DNA from: Spirochaetales bacterium
GTDB taxonomy: Bacteria > Spirochaetota > Spirochaetia > Sphaerochaetales > Sphaerochaetaceae
Length of the DNA stretch: 10,953 bases
Direction of reading: 5' to 3'
NCBI GenBank assembly: GCA_022784805.1
Contig: JALFYG010000235.1
Span: forward strand, 1 to 10,953
Part shown: one piece after another, positions 6,847-10,953 of the stretch
Numbering within the stretch: position 1 is the stretch's first letter
Layout: each line of letters opens with the position of its first letter
Notes under the pieces: generated by a model
The model's database searches: none
The model's input: only the letters and a program-made list of their open reading frames with translations
What the model was told of the DNA's origin: nothing
Position numbers and translations under genes: made by a program

Positions 6847-7310
6847 GAGTTGAGAGTCTCAATTTCGTTGATAAATTGGTCCAGGGTATCGAAGGCTCTG
6901 TAGACGGCGGCAAACCTGACATAAGCCACAGGGGAGAGAGGGTAGAGGTGACGAAGAGTAGCTTCTCCTATCTCCCTGCTGGTGATGCTGTTTCTGTTTT
7001 CCTGGGCTCTTTCATAGACTTCGTCTTCAATTGCTCTCAAAGTCTTCTCGATTTCCGTCTGTCCTATTGGAAGCTTCTCTGTACATGTCCTTATACCTCT
7101 CTCTACCTTGCCGATATCGAAGGTCTGGTGTCTCCCGTCTTTCTTGATGACGACTATTGGCTTTCTTTCAATGTGTTCATAGCTGGTGAAACGATAACCA
7201 CAGTCGGCACACATCCTCCTTCTTCTTATGGATGTGCCTTCCTTGTTACTTCTACTTTCAAGAACTTTATCGTGGGACGAGCCGCATTTAGGACAATTCA
7301 TATCCAACAT
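6843..7310 (-). CDS. nrdR: Transcriptional repressor NrdR
   Basis: Nucleotide-sensing repressor of ribonucleotide reductase genes; 155 residues, standard length. The N-terminal zinc ribbon has Cys6-x2-Cys9 and Cys34-x2-Cys37, with the basic SIRRRRMC stretch between. The ATP-cone follows from about residue 50 (RKPIVVIKKDGRHQTFD) to about 140, ending in YPLSPVAYVRFAAVYRAF. The family senses dATP/ATP through the cone and binds paired NrdR boxes. AAGGA lies 13 bases before the ATG at 7310, rather far. The internal ATG at 7301 would give the more usual MNCPKC start but has only a weak site. No ribonucleotide reductase gene is in the window. Confidence 0.96.
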   Translation of the reverse strand: MLDMNCPKCGSSHDKVLESRSNKEGTSIRRRRMCADCGYRFTSYEHIERKPIVVIKKDGRHQTFDIGKVERGIRTCTEKLPIGQTEIEKTLRAIEDEVYERAQENRNSITSREIGEATLRHLYPLSPVAYVRFAAVYRAFDTLDQFINEIETLNS

Positions 7311-7472
7311 TATATCTATAATTTCCTTACTTTGGAGATTCTTTTTTTATAGTTCTTTTGTTAAAACAACAGAAATTGAATATTGAATAAAACACAATGT
7401 TGGTACTTGTATAAAATACCCATAATTTGTAACATTACGTTATTAAAATAACATTATAAGAGGATATTATAC
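7311..7472. promoter_or_regulatory. Divergent regulatory region between nrdR and the ACT-domain gene
   Basis: This 162-bp AT-rich spacer must hold promoters for both flanking genes. For nrdR a TATAAA at 7351-7346 (minus) would give a leader of about 28 bases; its -35 is poor. For the plus gene, CATAAT at 7421-7426 with TTGGTA at 7400-7405 is possible, but the 15-bp spacing is short. Small repeats cluster here: TTGTTAAAACAA (7358-7369), tandem TTGAATA (7376-7389), GTATAAAATAC (7409-7419), TAACATTA twice (7430-7437 and 7449-7456) and GTTATTAAAATAAC (7439-7452). I could not match a convincing NrdR box. AAGAGGA (7458-7464), eight bases before the ATG, is the ribosome binding site of the plus gene. 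Confidence 0.5.
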
Positions 7473-8138
7473 ATGGCAGGAAGTGCAGCAAGTTGCGTCA
7501 AGGATGTTATCAACAGATCTCCCTTTATCTCTGAAATGCTAATTCAGGAAGTTATCTCATTTTCAAATCTTGCTCAGTTCATCAAGCCGAAAGTTGAACA
7601 GCTCTATGGTGGCGAGGTATCCAGTGCATCCATTGTCATGGCAATACGTAGGTATGCCCAGGAATTGAAGAAGCAGACAGAAGTCAATAAAGGCGAGAGA
7701 AAGATTGACTATGAACTGAGCATGAAGACAAGTATCTATGACGTCAACATCGCCCGTTCCAATAGTTTCATCTCCCGTCTCCCGGCCCTCTATAATGTTG
7801 TTCATCCAGAGAATGGTGACTTCTTGAATGTCTCCATAGGCGAGCATGAAATCGTAGTTACCGTCAGTGACAAGTACAAGAACCTTATCGATGAGATAGT
7901 AAAGAAAGAGAAAGTCATTGCAAGGGAAAGAGATATGGTTGCCCTTACCATCGTCTTCAAAGACAACTTCCTGGAGACTCCGGGTATTACATATCTTGCA
8001 ACAAGAAAGCTTGCTTGGGAAAACATCAATATCTATGAGATAGTGTCAACGTTAAATGTTTTGACATTTATCATCAAACGCCAAGACTCTATCAGAGCAT
8101 ATGGAGTATTGCAGACATTCCTAGATGAAGAGCTTTAA
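7473..8138 (+). CDS. ACT-domain protein, probable ligand-responsive regulator
   Basis: A 221-residue soluble protein. Residues about 155-219 form a recognisable ACT domain: VALTIVF, then ETPGITYLATRKLAWENINIYEI, then a strand LTFIIKRQDS and helix GVLQTFL. This pattern is typical of amino-acid-binding ACT modules of aspartate kinases and regulators. Residues about 80-145 may be a second, more diverged alpha-beta half. The first 65 residues are helical (SEMLIQEVISFSNLAQFIK, then SASIVMAIRRYAQEL) and could be a small DNA-binding or dimerisation domain; this is inference only. No kinase or other catalytic motif is present. It has its own AAGAGGA site. Its 3' end overlaps the downstream NTPase gene by 14 bp, so the two are probably co-expressed. 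The ligand and target are unknown. Confidence 0.75.
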   Translation: MAGSAASCVKDVINRSPFISEMLIQEVISFSNLAQFIKPKVEQLYGGEVSSASIVMAIRRYAQELKKQTEVNKGERKIDYELSMKTSIYDVNIARSNSFISRLPALYNVVHPENGDFLNVSIGEHEIVVTVSDKYKNLIDEIVKKEKVIARERDMVALTIVFKDNFLETPGITYLATRKLAWENINIYEIVSTLNVLTFIIKRQDSIRAYGVLQTFLDEEL

Positions 8139-8568
8139 GATTATCACAGGAGAGAGAGGAGAAGGGAAGACTACCTATGTCCTCTCTCATTTTTCATCAA
8201 CACAAGGTTTTGTTTCCATCCATAGGGGAGAGGAATACTACTTGAGAAACCTAGAGAGCGGGGCAGAGGCACTTCTCCTGACTCGTGAGCCTCTCTTTTC
8301 TTCTACTTGGAAGGGCTGGTATATAAACCAAGAAGCCTTCGAAGAAGCCAACGAGACACTTCTTTCTTACAAAGAAGGCGTTGTTCTATTAGATGAAGTA
8401 GGAATGATGGAAGTTGAAGGAATGGGTTTCGCCCCATTTCTCAATGAGGCAACCAATAGTGAAATAGACTTGGTAATAACTGTAAGAGATAAATTCACAG
8501 AAAAAGTAAGGGAAAGATTCTTTCCTTCCCTTACTCCGACTATCATTTCAACGGGCAGATTTTCCTAA
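8125..8568 (+). CDS. THEP1-like P-loop nucleoside-triphosphatase
   Basis: A 147-residue P-loop protein similar to the NTPase_1/THEP1 family, which hydrolyses NTPs to NDPs in vitro and whose cellular role is unclear. Walker A is GERGEGKTT (9-17). Walker B is VVLLDEVGMMEVEGMGF (86-102), whose DE(I/V)GxMEx...F form is the family hallmark. ITVRDK (118-123) follows at the position of the usual 'ATV' segment. It is shorter than the roughly 175-180-residue archaeal and Thermotoga forms. The ATG overlaps the upstream ACT-domain gene by 14 bp and has no good Shine-Dalgarno sequence, which suggests coupled translation. The 3' end overlaps the convergent phosphatase gene by 26 bp, and codons 127-137 contain that gene's terminator-like hairpin. 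Confidence 0.8.
   Translation: MKSFKIITGERGEGKTTYVLSHFSSTQGFVSIHRGEEYYLRNLESGAEALLLTREPLFSSTWKGWYINQEAFEEANETLLSYKEGVVLLDEVGMMEVEGMGFAPFLNEATNSEIDLVITVRDKFTEKVRERFFPSLTPTIISTGRFS
8501..8535 (-). terminator. Intrinsic terminator of the phosphatase gene, inside the NTPase coding sequence
   Basis: A perfect 10-bp inverted repeat, AGTAAGGGAA (8505-8514) and TTCCCTTACT (8526-8535), with an 11-base loop. Read on the minus strand it begins eight bases after the phosphatase stop and ends in five T residues (8505-8501), the form of a Rho-independent terminator. A second perfect hairpin, GGAAAG-ATT-CTTTCC (8511-8525), overlaps it and could compete. On the plus strand the hairpin falls before the NTPase stop and has no T-run after it. 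Confidence 0.75.
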
Positions 8569-9343
8569 GTTTCTCCACTGTCTCCTCTAAGCCCCCATAG
8601 CAACATGTGGCGCTTCTCTCTTTATTGAGGAAAGAGGGCGTGTAGACATATTTTGAACCGTCCGGATTAAAGAGATCCATGCCTTGGCTCCTTATTACTG
8701 CATGGGCTGCTGCATAGTCCCAGATGAAGCATGGCTCGTTAATAGATGCCTGTATTCCTGAGAAGACTACAGGAGCAATGATATGAAGGATGGTGGAGCC
8801 GAAGATTCTTGCTTTTCCTCTGTATTGGGAGAAATCGAAACGCCAAACATTGGATGATGACATGGCGACTTGCTTGATATCTCTCTTGTCTCCATTTGTC
8901 TTCCATTCCTTTCCATTCAAAAGAAGTGTTCCTTCTGGATCCAAGCGGAGAAAGAGCCCGTCTTCCGTTGCGTTTCCAAAGCGAGGGGCATAGATCATGG
9001 CGCCAACTGGTTCCTTGTTTTCATCCAGAATTCCCAGGGCAATACAGAAAGCAGGAAGACCCTGGCTAAAGACATCTGTTCCATCAATAGGATCAAGGAC
9101 AAATGTATATGGAGCATCTTCTTTTTTCTCTGTTGATTCTTCTTCAGAGATTATTGCTCCCTCAGGGAATAGATCTTTAAGAAGCTTGAGTATTCTGTTA
9201 CTGATAGTGATGTCGACTTCCGTTACAGGGGAGAGGTCGCTCTTTTGTTTCACGTGGAGGTCACACTGTTTGATAGTGGCCCACTTTCCACACTCCAATA
9301 TCTCTTTTTCAACTCTATCTAATTTTTCTTTATTCAGGACCAT
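8543..9343 (-). CDS. Inositol monophosphatase-family phosphatase
   Basis: Mg2+-dependent, Li+-sensitive phosphatase family (PF00459); 266 residues, typical length. Metal-binding motifs are complete: SPVTEVD (38-44), ISEEES (65-70), the signature FVLDPIDGTD (81-90) and WDYAAAHAV (208-216). The family includes inositol-1-phosphatase (SuhB), 3'-phosphoadenosine-5'-phosphatase (CysQ), histidinol phosphatase and fructose bisphosphatase. Sequence alone does not say which substrate applies here, so I give no symbol. The ATG has no Shine-Dalgarno sequence, and a TATAAA lies only eight bases upstream (9357-9352), so the transcript may be leaderless. It converges on the NTPase gene and is divergent from mfd across 96 bp. 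Confidence 0.88.
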   Translation of the reverse strand: MVLNKEKLDRVEKEILECGKWATIKQCDLHVKQKSDLSPVTEVDITISNRILKLLKDLFPEGAIISEEESTEKKEDAPYTFVLDPIDGTDVFSQGLPAFCIALGILDENKEPVGAMIYAPRFGNATEDGLFLRLDPEGTLLLNGKEWKTNGDKRDIKQVAMSSSNVWRFDFSQYRGKARIFGSTILHIIAPVVFSGIQASINEPCFIWDYAAAHAVIRSQGMDLFNPDGSKYVYTPSFLNKERSATCCYGGLEETVEKLRKICPLK

Positions 9344-9393
9344 GTTTGTATTTTATAAAGAGGCTAATCTTTATGGAAGAGAGAATAGCGTTG

Positions 9394-9423
9394 TTGAATA
9401 CACATCTCGTTTTCTGATATATT
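9394..9423 (+). promoter_or_regulatory. Candidate mfd promoter
   Basis: TTGAAT (9394-9399), an 18-bp spacer and TATATT (9418-9423) preceded by TGA, an extended -10 arrangement. The predicted start near 9430 gives a leader of about ten bases, which contains only a weak GGTG at 9431-9434 as ribosome binding site. The divergent phosphatase promoter must lie in the same 96-bp gap (9344-9439). Confidence 0.5.
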
Positions 9424-9439
9424 TTTCTTCGGTGTCTAA

Positions 9440-10953
9440 ATGTCATACGTAAGAATTGTCAATGACTACATCAAAAACAGTACGGCATATAAGGCATATC
9501 TGAAGAATCAGAATAGTCTTATCAGTGCCGACACAATAGATTTCTTCCCCCTTTCAGCTTTAGTAAAGGCTGTAGCAGACAAAAGGGGGGGACGTGTTTT
9601 TGCCATTACCCCCACAGAAGACTATGCAAAGGGCCTATTTGAGGACCTTTCTTTTGTGAATGACACAGATGTAATCTATCTCCCCACAGATGGTAAGCAG
9701 CTCTACTCAGAGTACACATCTTCCCGCCAAGAGGAGGAGAGAAGAAGAGCACAAGAGGAGATGAATGAGAAGAAGAAAGCCATTGTGGTTACTTCTCTCA
9801 GAGCTTTTGTTTCACCTCTTCTCTCAAGAGAGTCTATCTCTGATATGACTCTCTCCCTTAAGTGTGGTAATGAGATAGATCCCGATGCCCTCTCAAAGAC
9901 CTTGGCTGAAAATGGATACTTCAGGACACCTCAATGTATTGAGTGTGGAAGCTATAGCCTCAGGGGAGAAGTAATGGATATCTATCCATTCTCTTTCGAT
10001 AAGCCAATCCGACTCTATATCGATTGGGATATCATAGACAGAATCTCTTACTTCGACCCTATCTCCCAGACAGCTGATAAGAGTGTCAGAAGTGTATCCA
10101 TTCCTTTGATGCTTGAAGAAAACTCCACCAAAATAAAGATGGAGTCCATGTCATCCTTCCTTCGCCCTGATGATTATTTCATGATCCTCGGATGCGAGAA
10201 GGTAGACACCAGCTGGAAAGCCATGGAGAAGGAAGCCAAGGGTAGATTTAATGAAGCCTATAAGATAGATCCAGACGTTACTATTCCTGAGAAATATCTC
10301 TTTAGATGGAAAGAATTTGTATCATCTCTTACAAAAGGCTTCTTGATTTATGAGATCATGGCTCCAGACCATCATCATTTCTCCATTGAGCCATCCCACT
10401 CATATTTTGGCAATGTTACTTTCTTCAAAGATGAACTAAGGGTAATGGAGAATGAGGGATGGCACGTCAATATTGTTGCTCCATCAAATATCCAGAAAGA
10501 GAGATTGGAGAATGTCTTAAGGGACTTCGATGTAGAGTACACAGTATCAGACTTATCTATGGGATTCCAGATACCAGAGATTAAGTATGCAGTTGTCTTG
10601 GACAACGAAATCTTTGGAAAGAAGAAATCCCGAAGAAAGGCTGTGGTTGAAACAGTCTCTTCTCCTCTCGATTCCTTTGTATCTCTCAAGCCAGGTGACT
10701 ATGTAGTACACGTAAACTACGGTATCGGACAGTTTGAGAAGATAGACAGGGTAAAAGGCAGCAAGAGCGAGAGAGATTATATTAAGATTCGCTATGGAGA
10801 GGGAGATGTATTATATGTCCCAATTGAACAGGCGAATCTTGTCCAGAAGTATATAGGTAATGATGGAAAGCCTCCTAAGCTAGATAACATGGGTTCCTCC
10901 AGCTGGACCAAGAAGAAGGAGAAAGCCAGGAAGAGTGCTGAAGAGCTTGCCCA
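9440..10953 (+). CDS. mfd: Transcription-repair coupling factor Mfd, N-terminal part (runs off window)
   Basis: The frame is open from the ATG at 9440 to the window edge: 504 codons of a protein usually near 1,150 residues. A TAA immediately precedes the ATG in frame, so this is the first possible start. Mfd displaces RNA polymerase stalled at lesions and recruits UvrA. Visible: the UvrB-like N-terminal region, with TDGKQLYSEYTSSRQEEE, VVTSLRAFVSPL and the conserved block GSYSLRGEVMDIYPF (about 174-188); then, from about residue 413, the CarD-like RNA-polymerase-interacting domain starting LKPGDYVVHVNYGIGQF and ending in YVPIEQANLVQKY. The translocase motifs lie outside the window. A4G7 at codons 48-51 is an unusual homopolymer. 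No frameshift is present in the part seen. Confidence 0.95.
   Translation, partial: MSYVRIVNDYIKNSTAYKAYLKNQNSLISADTIDFFPLSALVKAVADKRGGRVFAITPTEDYAKGLFEDLSFVNDTDVIYLPTDGKQLYSEYTSSRQEEERRRAQEEMNEKKKAIVVTSLRAFVSPLLSRESISDMTLSLKCGNEIDPDALSKTLAENGYFRTPQCIECGSYSLRGEVMDIYPFSFDKPIRLYIDWDIIDRISYFDPISQTADKSVRSVSIPLMLEENSTKIKMESMSSFLRPDDYFMILGCEKVDTSWKAMEKEAKGRFNEAYKIDPDVTIPEKYLFRWKEFVSSLTKGFLIYEIMAPDHHHFSIEPSHSYFGNVTFFKDELRVMENEGWHVNIVAPSNIQKERLENVLRDFDVEYTVSDLSMGFQIPEIKYAVVLDNEIFGKKKSRRKAVVETVSSPLDSFVSLKPGDYVVHVNYGIGQFEKIDRVKGSKSERDYIKIRYGEGDVLYVPIEQANLVQKYIGNDGKPPKLDNMGSSSWTKKKEKARKSAEELA

Noticed and set aside
6847..6865. Hairpin after dgt (TTGAGA-G-TCTCAA) as a Rho-independent terminator.
   Set aside because: The stem is about five standard pairs plus wobbles and is followed by only three T residues; too weak to call.
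6876..7352. Plus-strand open frame of 158 codons antisense to nrdR.
   Set aside because: nrdR is a full-length, unambiguous gene on the other strand; the antisense product matches nothing recognisable.
7390..7420. NrdR box near ACACAATG upstream of the ACT-domain gene.
   Set aside because: The matching inverted half at the proper distance is missing, and no second box one helical phase away was seen.
10375..10689. Minus-strand open frame of 104 codons inside mfd.
   Set aside because: It lies within the continuous Mfd reading frame and shows no protein-like features.

Overview
The window is a gene-dense, moderately AT-rich piece of bacterial chromosome. It has no RNA genes, insertion sequences, CRISPR arrays or prophage genes that I can see. 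A bacterial XPB/ERCC3 helicase with a 'helicase-associated' partner, next to shikimate-pathway genes, nrdR and mfd, best fits a spirochaete (an uncultured, gut-type Spirochaetales relative). A Firmicutes-like host cannot be excluded, because the assignment rests on gene content only. Coding sequence is rich in GAG/AGA and TCT/CTC codons, which gives long GAGA/CTCT-like stretches on both strands.

Layout. (1) Positions 2-274 (+) hold the 3' end of aroE, shikimate dehydrogenase. (2) Positions 5131 down to 231 (-) hold a tightly overlapping four-gene run: aroK, aroC, an XPB-family helicase and its Helicase_C_3-type partner. Junction overlaps are 11, 4 and 4 bp. The last gene runs 44 bp into aroE tail to tail. 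(3) Positions 5639-5190 (-) hold a small three-helix membrane protein of unknown function, divergent from dgt (dGTPase, 5689-6846, +). The two share a compact, apparently bidirectional promoter. (4) dgt converges on nrdR (7310-6843, -); their stop codons overlap in one TTAA. (5) A 162-bp AT-rich spacer full of small repeats separates nrdR from a divergent two-gene unit (+): an ACT-domain protein (7473-8138) and a THEP1-like P-loop NTPase (8125-8568), which overlap by 14 bp. (6) An inositol-monophosphatase-family gene (9343-8543, -) converges on the NTPase with a 26-bp overlap. Its probable intrinsic terminator lies inside the NTPase coding sequence. (7) mfd (9440 to the window edge, +) is divergent from it, and only the first 504 codons are present.

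Functionally, three themes are interleaved: chorismate synthesis (aroE, aroK, aroC), DNA repair (XPB pair, Mfd) and dNTP pool control (dgt, nrdR). Every family except the membrane protein is recognisable. I did not find a clearly new defence or mobile system. The best candidates for something under-described are the XPB/partner pair, which share a sequence module and are translationally coupled, and the ACT-domain/THEP1 NTPase unit behind its repeat-rich promoter region. No gene-free stretch exceeds 300 bases.
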